Positions 35,825-44,800 of a stretch of DNA of 64,000 bases are shown piece after piece (within the stretch, counting starts at the first letter, position 1; every line of letters starts with the position of its first letter). The stretch is taken from contig NZ_JYNH01000004.1 in the NCBI RefSeq assembly GCF_000960765.1, positions 1 to 64,000 on the forward strand. The letters run 5' to 3'. A program made the position numbers and the translations under genes. The DNA is from Desulfosporosinus sp. I2 (GTDB taxonomy: Bacteria > Bacillota > Desulfitobacteriia > Desulfitobacteriales > Desulfitobacteriaceae). The notes below the pieces were generated by a model that was given only the letters and a program-made list of their open reading frames with translations, had not been told where the DNA came from and did no database searches.

Positions 35825-36849
35825 TGGAGAAGTCAAACCATGAAGTGATAATTTTAGGGGTTGAGACGAGTTGCGATGAGACTTCGGCGGCCGTTTTAGT
35901 CAACGGGACCGAATTACGCAGTCATGTCATTTCATCCCAAATCATGACGCATCAAAAGTATGGCGGAGTTGTACCGGAAATTGCTTCGCGCGAGCACAGT
36001 CTACATCTTCAACCCGTTGTCCAGCAAGCCTTAGATGAGGCTATGATGACGTTTAAGGATTTGTCAGCTATTGCGGTGACCTATGGCCCTGGATTGGTCG
36101 GATCCTTATTGGTCGGGGTTTCAGGAGCCAAGGCCATGGCCTATGCCGCTGGAGTTCCGCTAATAGGCATTAATCACTTAGAAGCGCATATCTATGCCAA
36201 TTTTTTGCCGCATCAGGACATCGAGTTCCCCCTCCTAGCCCTGTTGGTCTCTGGAGGGCATACACATCTGATTTTCTTCGAAGCACACGGGCAGTACAAG
36301 ATTTTGGGGCGCACGCGAGATGATGCGGCTGGAGAAGCTTTAGATAAAGTCGCGAGAACTTTAGGATTAGGTTATCCAGGAGGTCCTCAGATTCAGAGAA
36401 TCGCTCAAGAAGGGGATGCGCAAGCCTTTAAGTTCCCTCGAGCTATGTTAGAACCGGATAGTTTGGATTTCAGTTTCAGTGGTATGAAATCCGCGGTTTT
36501 AAATACCTTAAATTCTGCCCGAATGAGGGGAGAAACACTTAGTGTTCCGGATATTGCTGCCTCCTTCCAGCAAGCAGTAGTGGATGTATTAGTCCGAAAA
36601 ACCATGCTGGCCATCAAAAGAACCAGAGTCAAGACCCTGCTTCTTGCCGGTGGTGTAGCCGCTAATAGTTTGTTACGCCAAACGTTGTCCGAAACGTTGG
36701 GCAAGCAGAGCGTAAGGTTGGTGTATCCACCCCCCATCTTATGTACGGATAACGGAGCCATGATCGCGACAGCAGGGTATTATCATTATTTAGCGGGAGA
36801 CTTCGCACCTTGGACCCTTAACGCAGTTCCGGGGCTAAACTTGACGTAA
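35824..36849 (+). CDS. tsaD: tRNA t6A threonylcarbamoyltransferase TsaD
   Basis: Catalytic subunit of t6A synthesis, 341 aa. The ASKHA nucleotide-binding motif ILGVETSCDETSAAVL is at the N-terminus; the metal-binding histidines are in NHLEAHIYANFL; LLVSGGHTHLI and, near the end, the metal-binding Asp in CTDNGAMIA complete the site. The ATG at 35824 overlaps the rimI stop; a GTG three bases earlier is also possible. It ends the operon with tsaE, tsaB and rimI. Confidence 0.95.
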   Translation: MEKSNHEVIILGVETSCDETSAAVLVNGTELRSHVISSQIMTHQKYGGVVPEIASREHSLHLQPVVQQALDEAMMTFKDLSAIAVTYGPGLVGSLLVGVSGAKAMAYAAGVPLIGINHLEAHIYANFLPHQDIEFPLLALLVSGGHTHLIFFEAHGQYKILGRTRDDAAGEALDKVARTLGLGYPGGPQIQRIAQEGDAQAFKFPRAMLEPDSLDFSFSGMKSAVLNTLNSARMRGETLSVPDIAASFQQAVVDVLVRKTMLAIKRTRVKTLLLAGGVAANSLLRQTLSETLGKQSVRLVYPPPILCTDNGAMIATAGYYHYLAGDFAPWTLNAVPGLNLT

Positions 36850-36860
36850 ATTGGGCTCTC

Positions 36861-37022
36861 CTGTTTACGATTGCTGATTACGTTTCTAATTTTGATACAA
36901 AGTTAAGTATGGAATCCTTAAAAAAGCTAACGCAATATGATATTGAAACTGTAATCTGCTATCATGGCGGTATCTGTAAGGACGGCATCAACAAACGCAT
37001 AGAAGAACTGGCGAACGGATAA
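36861..37022 (+). pseudogene. Remnant of an MBL-fold hydrolase (C-terminal end)
   Basis: A frame ending at 37022 reads LFTIADYVSNFDTKLSMESL then KKLTQYDIETVICYHGGICK. This is the C-terminal signature of MBL-fold hydrolases (xxYDIETVICYHGG). The catalytic HxHxDH part is missing, because the frame abuts the tsaD stop and there is no space for it. It is most likely the decayed tail of a deleted gene. A terminator follows at 37050. Family assignment is by recall of the motif. Confidence 0.6.
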
Positions 37023-37049
37023 TAACATTGCCAATCATGACGGACTCAC

Positions 37050-37095
37050 AAAATACCCATGACCAAAGGATAATTATCAAGGTCATGGGTATTTT
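37050..37095 (+). terminator. Intrinsic terminator after the MBL remnant
   Basis: AAAATACCCATGACC (37050-37064) pairs perfectly with GGTCATGGGTATTTT (37081-37095), 15 bp, T-rich end and A-rich start, so it could act on both strands. Confidence 0.75.
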
Positions 37096-37165
37096 ATCTG
37101 TTTTTACACCTCAAAAAGGAACAGGAAGCTTCATTGGGGCGGCGTTTTTGTTCTTCAGTTATCGC

Positions 37166-37217
37166 TGAAATGCAAGACGAGTGCAAGTCGAGAGTGCAAG
37201 TCGAGAATGCAAGTCGA
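37166..37217. repeat. Tandem 13-base repeats GAGTGCAAGTCGA
   Basis: Units at 37179-37191 and 37192-37204 are identical, and 37205-37217 differs by one base; a degenerate unit precedes them (from 37166). The array continues into GAACCGTCCCCAACGTGCAC, resembling the element at 21658. Probably a slipped end of a dispersed repeat. Confidence 0.75.
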
Positions 37218-37253
37218 GAACCGTCCCCAACGTGCACATGGAAGCATATGTTC

Positions 37254-37427
37254 TGTGGATAAGGTAGAGCTGTGGATAATGGGGATAAGTCTGTAGATAA
37301 GTCAGGGGTGCGGCTTTGGAGTTTTACCCCTAATTCGCACATTTAGGATATTATTATCCACAGGACCTGTGGATAATGTGGATAACATTGGTACAAGGCG
37401 GAATTGCCTGTTTTAAAATGTGGATAA
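37254..37427. other. Cluster of six perfect DnaA boxes with AT-rich flank
   Basis: TGTGGATAA occurs at 37254-37262, 37271-37279, 37368-37376, 37377-37385 and 37419-37427, and TTATCCACA at 37354-37362; all six match the DnaA-box consensus. Near-matches lie at 37280-37288 and 37292-37300. The following 37440-37620 is strongly AT-rich. No gene fits in 37100-37650. DnaA box clusters mark replication origins or DnaA-titrating/regulating sites. No dnaA, dnaN, gyrase or rpmH is nearby, so a secondary or regulatory site is more likely than the canonical oriC. Confidence 0.8.
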
Positions 37428-37650
37428 TCTTGTGGGTTGAACTACACCAAGGTAAGAGGTAATATTGAATCATCTAGATAGTATGTTTGGAGATGACTAA
37501 TTTTTGATCTATATTTTGAAAATAAAAAAGGGTTTCTAACATTAAAAAATTACTAAATATTTAATTAAATATATCTTTGCGGAAGGAATTTGCCTTTTTT
37601 GATCGAATAATTTTAAACGTACGAGATTTTACCGAAAGGGTAGCTCTAAC

Positions 37651-38250
37651 ATGAATGAGGAAAAACGGAATACAAAAAGTGAAGTACGCAAATCGTGTTT
37701 AAAACAGCGGGCCGCTTTGGGGGAGAAAGAGAGAAAAAGTTATAGTTCGGTGATCCAGCAAAGACTTAGAAATTTACCTGAATTCCAAACAGCTCAAGTA
37801 GTCATGTTATTTCTTAATTTTCGCGATGAAGTTGAAACAACTGACTTAGCTGAGGAAACGATTGCCTGTAAAAAACGGCTTATATTACCTCGTTGCGCTC
37901 CCCAGGGAATACTTCTTCCACTTGAAGTACACGATCTAGCTATGGAGCTTGAACCGGGGGCTTGGGGAATTCGTGAACCCAAACTTTCTAATGAACAGGT
38001 AGAGCCATCAGTAATCGATTTAATCATCGTGCCTGGGGCGGGTTTTGATCAACAAGGGAATCGGTTAGGGTATGGGGGCGGTTATTACGATCGCTTTTTT
38101 ATGTTGTTAAATCCCTTGACACCTAGGGTCGCTCTTGGTTTCGAATGTCAGGTTATTTCACATGTACCCGTGGACCAACATGATGCCAAAATGAACATGT
38201 TAATCACGGAAAAAAGAGTTTATGATTTTAGAATGATAGGAATTCAATAG
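37651..38250 (+). CDS. 5-formyltetrahydrofolate cyclo-ligase
   Basis: ATP-dependent enzyme of 199 aa converting 5-formyl-THF to 5,10-methenyl-THF. Family signs: the basic N-terminal EVRKSCLKQRAALGEKE, LPRCAPQG, and the substrate/ATP motif DQQGNRLGYGGGYYDRF (about 131-147) followed by ALGFECQ. The start follows GAAAGGGTAG. It lies 12 bases before the nuoE-like gene and so heads the formate dehydrogenase operon, which links folate one-carbon chemistry to formate metabolism. Confidence 0.92.
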   Translation: MNEEKRNTKSEVRKSCLKQRAALGEKERKSYSSVIQQRLRNLPEFQTAQVVMLFLNFRDEVETTDLAEETIACKKRLILPRCAPQGILLPLEVHDLAMELEPGAWGIREPKLSNEQVEPSVIDLIIVPGAGFDQQGNRLGYGGGYYDRFFMLLNPLTPRVALGFECQVISHVPVDQHDAKMNMLITEKRVYDFRMIGIQ

Positions 38251-38261
38251 GGGGGATTTAT

Positions 38262-38744
38262 TTGAGCACCGCGTGTGAAGAGTTAGTGGATCCAAAGCAA
38301 ATTCAGCTTGATGAAATCATCGAAAAGTATCGACATGAGAATGGACCGCTTATCCCAATTTTACAAGGAGCCCAAGGGGTGTATGGCTATTTGCCAGCTC
38401 ATGTGCTTAAACACATTAGTAAGGCGATTCGTATCCCATTGGCAAGGATATACGGTGTGGTCACGTTTTACGCTCAGTTCCGTCTTACACCTGTAGGGAG
38501 AAATCTAATCAATGTTTGTTTAGGAACGGCTTGTCATGTTCGTGGAGGGGCCAAGGTACTGGAAACTATTGAAAAAGAACTTAAGATTAAAGATGGCGCT
38601 ACAACGGACGATGGGCGGTTTACTTTGGAAATCGTAGCTTGCATTGGAGCGTGTGGTCTTGCGCCAGTAATATCGATTAATAATGAGGTTCATGGACGAT
38701 TAGTACCGGAGAGCATTGCCGGGATATTTGCTAAATACGAGTAG
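38262..38744 (+). CDS. NuoE-like [2Fe-2S] subunit of NAD-linked formate dehydrogenase
   Basis: Thioredoxin-fold [2Fe-2S] protein of 160 aa. The four cluster ligands lie in CLGTACHVRGG and CIGACGLAP, the usual Cx4C and Cx3C pairs; GVVTFYAQF is also conserved. It passes electrons within the NADH-reacting module formed with the next gene. The TTG start follows AGGGGGG. Such subunits are shared by complex I, [FeFe]-hydrogenases and NAD-dependent formate dehydrogenases; the downstream catalytic gene makes the last assignment likely. Confidence 0.92.
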   Translation: MSTACEELVDPKQIQLDEIIEKYRHENGPLIPILQGAQGVYGYLPAHVLKHISKAIRIPLARIYGVVTFYAQFRLTPVGRNLINVCLGTACHVRGGAKVLETIEKELKIKDGATTDDGRFTLEIVACIGACGLAPVISINNEVHGRLVPESIAGIFAKYE

Positions 38745-38756
38745 GGGGATAAAGGG

Positions 38757-40553
38757 ATGGCTGAAAACCAACGAATTCTAGTTTGTGCAGGGACAGGATG
38801 TGCCTCTTCGGGAGCACTTCCGATCATCGATATCTTGAAAGAGGAGATCAAGCGGCAAGGACTTGAAGGAACCGTAAGCGTCGTTGGTACTGGGTGTCAA
38901 GGATTTTGTGAAAAAGGGCCGACGCTCGTTATTGAACCACAGCATATCTTATATACTCGAGTTGCCGCAGAAGATGTCGCGGAAATTGTTGCTCAAGATA
39001 TTATAAACGGTGAACGTGTAGAACGTCTTCTGCTTCTTGATCAAGTAACTCAAAAGCCTGTCAGTTCACTTTCAGATATTCGATTTTTCGCTAAGCAACA
39101 TCGAATTGTTCTTCAAAATTGTGGTGTGATTGATCCCAAGAAGATTGGAGACTATACTGCACGGGATGGCTATAAAGGCATCCAAAAGGCGCTAAAAGAA
39201 ATGTCACCCGAAGAGGTACTCGAGGAAGTCAAGAAATCAGGACTTCGTGGTCGTGGTGGCGCTGGATTCCCAACAGGAATGAAGTGGGGTTTCTGCCGTC
39301 AAACGCCTAGTGACAAAAAGTATATTATTTGTAATGCAGACGAAGGAGATCCAGGAGCCTTCATGGATCGCAGTGTCCTTGAGGGAGATCCACATTCGGT
39401 CATTGAGGGTATGCTTATCGGAGCGTATGCCATTGGGGCGGACGAAGGGTATGTATACTGTCGTGCAGAATATCCATTGGCTATCAAACATTTGGAAATT
39501 GCGATTAAGCAAGCACAAGAAGCTGGTTATTTAGGAGATAATATTCTAAACTCGGGCTTTAATTTTCATCTGAAAGTATTTGCTGGAGCTGGAGCTTTTG
39601 TCTGCGGGGAAGAAACAGCTTTGATGGCTTCCATCGAAGGTAAACGCGGTATGCCAAGAGTTCGGCCACCTTTCCCAGCTGTTAGTGGGCTATGGGGAAA
39701 ACCCACCAATATCAATAACGTTGAAACCTGGTCCAATATTCCTCACATTTTGCGCAATGGGGCAGAGTGGTATGGCCAATTTGGGACGGAGAAAAGTAAA
39801 GGCACTAAGATTTTTGCTTTGACCGGCAAAGTCAATAATACAGGCTTAGTAGAAGTTCCTATGGGCACGACTCTTAGGGAGATCATTTTTGACATTGGGG
39901 ATGGAATTCAGAACGGAAAAGCCTTTAAGGCAGTTCAAATTGGAGGTCCCTCAGGTGGATGTTTGCCTGAGAGTATGCTTGATCTTGCTGTCGATTATGA
40001 TACCTTGACGCAAGCTGGGGCTATGGTTGGCTCTGGGGGACTTGTCATTATGGATGAAACCACTTGCATGGTGGATATAGCGCGATACTTCTTAAACTTT
40101 TCCAAGAAAGAATCGTGTGGGAAATGCACCCCCTGTCGAGAGGGAACTACGCGGATGTATGAGATTCTCGATAGAATCACCAAAGGTGAGGGTAAAGAGG
40201 AAGATCTTGACACCTTAGAAAATCTTGCCCTAACCATTAAGGAAACCTCCCTGTGTGGACTGGGTCAATTTGCACCAAGCCCCATTCTTGCAACTCTAAA
40301 ATACTTTAGGCATGAGTATGAGGCTCATATTCGAGATCATAAGTGTCCGGCGCATAACTGTACAGCCTTGCTGAGTTATACCATTGATGTGGAGAAATGC
40401 AAAATGTGTAGTCTCTGTGCTAAAAACTGTCCGGCTAACTGTATTACAGGGGATAAGAAGACCAATACCCCGTATGTGATTAATGAAGAGGCTTGTATCA
40501 AATGCGGAACTTGTCTGGAAAAATGCAAGTTTGGTGCAGTTAGTAGAGCTTAG
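38757..40553 (+). CDS. NuoF-like FMN/NAD-binding subunit (HydB/HndC type)
   Basis: Flavoprotein of 598 aa, longer than NuoF (about 430) because of extra Fe-S domains. An N-terminal thioredoxin-like region carries CAGTGCASSG and GCQGFCEKGP. The NAD/FMN core has SGLRGRGGAGFPTGMKW (about 161) and GAGAFVCGEETALMASIEGK. A [4Fe-4S] site is ESCGKCTPCREGTTRM (about 451-466) with a fourth Cys in SLCGLGQ. Two ferredoxin-type clusters end the chain (CKMCSLCAKNCPANC and CIKCGTCLEKC). This is the layout of electron-bifurcating or NAD(P)-dependent hydrogenase and formate dehydrogenase subunits. It likely passes formate electrons to NAD+ and perhaps ferredoxin; bifurcation is inferred. Confidence 0.93.
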   Translation: MAENQRILVCAGTGCASSGALPIIDILKEEIKRQGLEGTVSVVGTGCQGFCEKGPTLVIEPQHILYTRVAAEDVAEIVAQDIINGERVERLLLLDQVTQKPVSSLSDIRFFAKQHRIVLQNCGVIDPKKIGDYTARDGYKGIQKALKEMSPEEVLEEVKKSGLRGRGGAGFPTGMKWGFCRQTPSDKKYIICNADEGDPGAFMDRSVLEGDPHSVIEGMLIGAYAIGADEGYVYCRAEYPLAIKHLEIAIKQAQEAGYLGDNILNSGFNFHLKVFAGAGAFVCGEETALMASIEGKRGMPRVRPPFPAVSGLWGKPTNINNVETWSNIPHILRNGAEWYGQFGTEKSKGTKIFALTGKVNNTGLVEVPMGTTLREIIFDIGDGIQNGKAFKAVQIGGPSGGCLPESMLDLAVDYDTLTQAGAMVGSGGLVIMDETTCMVDIARYFLNFSKKESCGKCTPCREGTTRMYEILDRITKGEGKEEDLDTLENLALTIKETSLCGLGQFAPSPILATLKYFRHEYEAHIRDHKCPAHNCTALLSYTIDVEKCKMCSLCAKNCPANCITGDKKTNTPYVINEEACIKCGTCLEKCKFGAVSRA

Positions 40554-40610
40554 TCAATAAGGGTCCCAAAAACTATCCAGAATGGACAAACTGAGAGGAG
40601 TTGAAACACT

Positions 40611-43292
40611 TTGGAGTGGCTTACAATAACAATTGATGGTCGTGAAGTCAGCGTACCTAAAGGGACGACCGTACTTGATGCCTGTCGTATGAATAATATT
40701 CCTATTCCAACCTTGTGTCATGCCCCGGAGCTTACCTCTGCGGGCGCATGCCGTTTGTGTGTCGTTCAAATCGAAGGGATGCGCAATCTTCCCCCGTCTT
40801 GTGTGACTCAGGCAGCCCAAGGCATGAAAGTAGAAACTCAAAATCCCAAAGTTCGCAATGCACGTAAAACGATCTTGGAACTATTGGTCGCTAATCATCC
40901 GTTAGATTGCATGACCTGTCAGAAAATGGGGGATTGCTCTTTAGCTGAGTATGCCTATGAATATGGTGTAACTGGTGAAATTTATCAAGGAGAAAAACGT
41001 AATCTCCCGATTGACAGTGGAAATCCCTTCATCTTAAGGGATCCCAACAAATGTATCATGTGTGGAAAATGCATCAAAGCGTGTACTGAAATTCAGGGCA
41101 AAAGCATTTTAGACTTTTCACATCGAGGGTTTAATACCCAAGTGGGTCCAGCCTTTAATTTGCCCTATCACGAATCCGATTGTGATTTCTGCGGATCCTG
41201 TGTCTCGGTTTGTCCAGTAGGAGCCTTAGTAGAAAAGCAAATGGTCGGCAAGGGACGTCCATGGGAAGTATCTAAAGTTCAGACGACTTGCCCGTTTTGT
41301 GGGGTAGGATGTAACTTTGACCTGAATGTTAAAGACGGGAAAGTCATTGGGGTGACCTCGAATCCGGATGCACCTGTCAATGGCAAGGCTTTATGTGTCA
41401 AAGGTCGCTTTGGGATGGACATGATTTATAGTGACAATCGTGTGACCACTCCTCTGATCAGGAAAGATGGAGTATTAGTTCCAGCAGACTGGGATGAGGC
41501 TTTAGATTTAATCGCCACGAAGTTAGGTGAGATCAAGAAGACCTATGGTCCTAACTCTATTGCGGCCCTAAGTTCTGCCCATTGTACGAACGAAGAAAAT
41601 TATCTCATGCAAAAATTCATGCGCGCGGTCATCGGTACCAACAATATCGATCACTGCGCAAGGACCTGACACGCTCCCACTGTGGCCGGTCTGGCCACTT
41701 CATTTGGTTCCGGAGCGATGACTAACTCCATTAATGAAATTCCGAATACAAAGGTTATGTTTGTGATTGGTTCCAACGCGACTGAGGCTCATCCTGTGAT
41801 TGGGACAAAAATGAAGCAAGCGCTCGCTAAGGGTGCCAAGCTGATTGTAGTCGATCCTCGCCGCATTGATCTGGCTGAACGTTCGGATGTTTGGTTAAGG
41901 CTTCGTCCGGGTACGGATATCGCACTAATCAACGGAATTATGAACATTATTATTGCCAACGGCTGGGAAGACCGTGCGTTTATCGAAGCACGGACAGAAG
42001 GGTATGAAAAAGTTAAAGAAACCGTTCAAAAATATACTCCAGAAGTCGTTAGTCAAGTAACGGGAGTTCCTGTAGAGCAGCTAGTAGAAGCCGCTAAACT
42101 TTACGCAACCGCGGAAACAGCACAGATTTTTTATACCTTAGGGATTACGGAGCATACCTGTGGTACAGATAACGTCATGAGTTTGGCGAACTTAGCCATG
42201 CTTACAGGTAACATCGGTAAGGAGAGCTCGGGTGTTAATCCAATGCGTGGGCAAAATAATGTTCAGGGTGCCTGTGATATGGGAGCATTGCCCGACGTCT
42301 ATCCCGGCTACCAAAAGGTCGCCAACCCTGAAGTACAGGCAAAATTTGAAGCCGCTTGGGGAGTTCCGCTTGACCCAAATCCTGGTTTTATGATTCCAGA
42401 TATGTTTGAAGCCGCCGTTAGTAAGGATTTACGGGCTTTGTATGTTTTGGGAGAAGATCCTGTTATTACAGATGCTGATGCGAACCATGTGCGCAAAGGC
42501 CTTAAGGCTCTTGATTTCCTTGTTGTCCAAGAAATCTTCTTGTCCGAAACAGCTAAATTGGCCGATGTTGTCTTACCAGGGGCTAGTTATGCTGAGAAGA
42601 CTGGCACATTCTCAAATACTGAGCGGCGGGTGCAAATGGTCAATCAAGCCATTAAACCGATCGGGAATGCGAAGACAGATGGGGAGATCATTTGTGAACT
42701 TGCAACTCGTATGGGTTATCCCTTCGAGTATCAATCTTCGGAAGAAGTCATGCAGGAAATTGCCAAGCTTACCCCTATATTTGCAGGAATTACCCATCAA
42801 CGTTTAGGAACTCAGGGACTTCAGTGGCCGGTACCTCATGCTGAACATCCCGGAACTAAGTTCTTACATGAAGGGAAATTCAACCGGGGTCTAGGGCAAT
42901 TTGTGGCGATCGATAATCAGCTTCCTGCTGAATTGCCGGATGAAAAGTATCCGTTCTTACTCAGTACGGGGCGTAAACTTTCCCATTATAACGTTTTCAC
43001 TCAACACTCTCCATCTCTGGAAAACTATTCGCCTGAAGAGTTGGCAGAGATTAACCCGACAGATGCTAAACGACTCAAACTCAAAGAGGGTGAAGTCGTT
43101 CAGGTATCCTCCCGTCGCGGTGAGCTGAAAACTAAAATTATAATTACGGAACGTGTGCCCGTGGGTATGGTCTTTATGACCCTGCACTATTTTGATTCCC
43201 CAACCAACGTACTAACCAATGGAGCGTTTGATAAAGTCACCAAAACGTATGAGTATAAAGTGTGTGGCGTTCAAATTTCAAAACTTAGTTGA
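40611..43292 (+). CDS. fdhA: Selenocysteine-containing formate dehydrogenase alpha subunit
   Basis: Molybdopterin/tungstopterin formate dehydrogenase of 893 residues including Sec353, encoded by the in-frame TGA at 41667-41669; reading past it gives the expected HCART-U-HAPTVAGL context. The N-terminus is NuoG-like: [2Fe-2S] ligands Cys36, Cys47, Cys50, Cys64; HPLDCMTCQKMGDC; then CIMCGKCIKAC and CDFCGSCVSVC clusters. CPFCGVGC (about 226) binds the cluster next to the bis-MGD cofactor, and the C-terminal domain reads LSTGRKLSHYNVFTQHSP. A SECIS hairpin follows the TGA. It oxidises formate, or reduces CO2, with the NuoE/NuoF-like subunits. TTG start at 40611 after AGAGGAG. A gene caller would break it in two. 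Confidence 0.95.
41667..41698 (+). promoter_or_regulatory. UGA Sec codon and bacterial SECIS hairpin
   Basis: The TGA at 41667-41669 is followed by a stem GTGGCC (41682-41687) and GGCCAC (41693-41698) closing a GGTCT loop (41688-41692). A GGUCU apical loop on a short stem is the SelB-binding element known from E. coli fdhF, and the spacing from the UGA (18 bases to the loop) fits. The host must therefore encode SelA/B/C/D elsewhere. Confidence 0.93.
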
Positions 43293-43296
43293 TACT

Positions 43297-43338
43297 AAAA
43301 AATGGGCCTTCAATACCGATAGCGAAGGCCCATTTTTT
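43297..43338. terminator. Bidirectional terminator between fdhA and the thi operon
   Basis: AAAAAATGGGCCTTC (43297-43311) pairs perfectly with GAAGGCCCATTTTTT (43324-43338). It has T runs on both strands and ends fdhA from the left and thiC from the right. Confidence 0.9.
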
Positions 43339-43400
43339 GTCGTGCAGTTCTATAAAGGAAAACTTTCTTCAGGTGGAGTTTCAACTCCATCGGATCAAAC

Positions 43401-44678
43401 CTATTTGTCCATAATACGGTTCATGAGGCGCATCGAACACATTTCTCCGCACATGGTGCAGCTGTCCTGATGCTCAGGGGCGGATTCTTTACGATAACGC
43501 TCTGGTTTTTCACGGTCTAAGGCTAGACAAAACATTTTCTCCCAATCCAAATCTTGTCTAGCCTGGCTCATTCTCTTGTCCCATTCGGCTGCTCCAGGTA
43601 TCCCTTTGGCAATATCCCCGGCATGTGCTGCAATCTTGACTGCTACGATCCCTTCCCGCACGTCGTCCAAAGTGGGCAAACGAAGGTGTTCGGCGGGCGT
43701 TACATAGCAGAGAAAATCTGCTCCTGCCGAGGCGGCTAAGGCTCCGCCGATTGCACTGGTGATGTGATCGTAACCAGGAGCCACGTCTGAGACTAATGGC
43801 CCCAAAATGTAGAAGGGCGCTCCGTGGCAAAGTTTTTTCGCCAACTGAACATTAGCCACTACTTCATGCAAGGGAACGTGGCCGGGTCCTTCAATCATGA
43901 CTTGTACATTGCGTTTCCAAGCCCTTTGAGTCAATTCTCCCATCACGATCAATTCGGAAATTTGGGCTCCGTCTGTGGCATCGGCAATGCTTCCAGGTCG
44001 GCAAGCATCTCCTAAACTTATCGTCACGTCATAGGTTGTGCAGATATCCAGGAGATCATCAAAATACTCGTAAAATGGGTTTTCCTGCCCGGTCAATTCC
44101 ATCCAGGCATACAGTAAAGACCCGCCCCGGGAAACGATGTTGGTAACTCGGGAGGTCTGACGGAAATGCTGGGCAGTTTCCCTGTTGATGCCGGCGTGGA
44201 TGGTCACGAAATCAACACCGTCTCGGGCGTGCTGTTCCACCACGGCTAAGAATTCTTGGGGTGTAATGTCTTCCAACTTCTTATCTAAATAGCCAAGGGC
44301 ATCATACATAGGAACAGAACCAATCATTGCTGGGGACATGTCGATGAGCCGGTGGCGAAATTCAACGGTTTTGCCATAGTTGCTTAAATCCATAATTGCT
44401 TCCGCTTTCATGTCCAGAGCCATACGTACTTTGGACAACTCACTGTCGAGATTGGCACAGTCTGGGGAGATACCTAAATTGACGTTAATCTTCGTCTTAA
44501 GTCCAAGACCAACGCCCTCCGGACTCAGAGAGGTGTGATTATGGTTAGCTGGGATGACAATGCTGCCCGCCGCTACCCGGAGCCTAATTTCTTCAGCAGT
44601 AAGCCCCTCTTTGTCAGCGACTGTTTGCATTGCCGCAGTGATTACTCCATTTTTAGCCTGTTCCATTTGTGTACTCAT
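43401..44678 (-). CDS. thiC: Phosphomethylpyrimidine synthase ThiC
   Basis: Radical-SAM enzyme of 425 aa converting aminoimidazole ribotide to HMP-phosphate for thiamine. Conserved stretches: [64 protein letters not shown] and the C-terminal [4Fe-4S] motif CTMCGEMC (Cx2Cx4C type with the final CSMR). It is the last gene of the thiSGHEC operon and begins directly after the stop of the extended thiE frame (TAG ATG). The length matches the shorter Gram-positive/archaeal ThiC lacking the N-terminal plant/proteobacterial extension. Confidence 0.95.
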   Translation of the reverse strand: MSTQMEQAKNGVITAAMQTVADKEGLTAEEIRLRVAAGSIVIPANHNHTSLSPEGVGLGLKTKINVNLGISPDCANLDSELSKVRMALDMKAEAIMDLSNYGKTVEFRHRLIDMSPAMIGSVPMYDALGYLDKKLEDITPQEFLAVVEQHARDGVDFVTIHAGINRETAQHFRQTSRVTNIVSRGGSLLYAWMELTGQENPFYEYFDDLLDICTTYDVTISLGDACRPGSIADATDGAQISELIVMGELTQRAWKRNVQVMIEGPGHVPLHEVVANVQLAKKLCHGAPFYILGPLVSDVAPGYDHITSAIGGALAASAGADFLCYVTPAEHLRLPTLDDVREGIVAVKIAAHAGDIAKGIPGAAEWDKRMSQARQDLDWEKMFCLALDREKPERYRKESAPEHQDSCTMCGEMCSMRLMNRIMDK

Positions 44679-44800
44679 CTAATCACACTCTTTCTTATAT
44701 TTTTCTTGTAGTTGTGTTTCCATAATGCGCTGTAAACGTTTAATCTTACTCTTAATATCCGGATTGCTCACAATCTCGTTGACTAAGGCCACTGTCCGGG
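44679..44800 (-). pseudogene. Out-of-frame C-terminal tail of thiE
   Basis: In the shifted frame this stretch encodes ARTVALVNEIVSNPDIKSKI and then a basic KRLQRIMETQ segment to a TAG at 44679-44681, next to the thiC ATG. This matches how ThiE normally ends (ARTVALVxEI), so it is the detached tail of the gene above. Confidence 0.75.

Noticed and set aside
37254-37620. Calling the DnaA-box cluster the chromosomal origin oriC
   Set aside because: No dnaA, dnaN, recF, gyrase or rpmH nearby, and genes on both sides run mostly on the plus strand, with no change in strand bias at the site.
41670-41681. fdhA as two separate genes or a pseudogene split at 41669
   Set aside because: Conserved sequence continues in frame across the TGA and a SECIS hairpin follows, so the TGA is read as selenocysteine.
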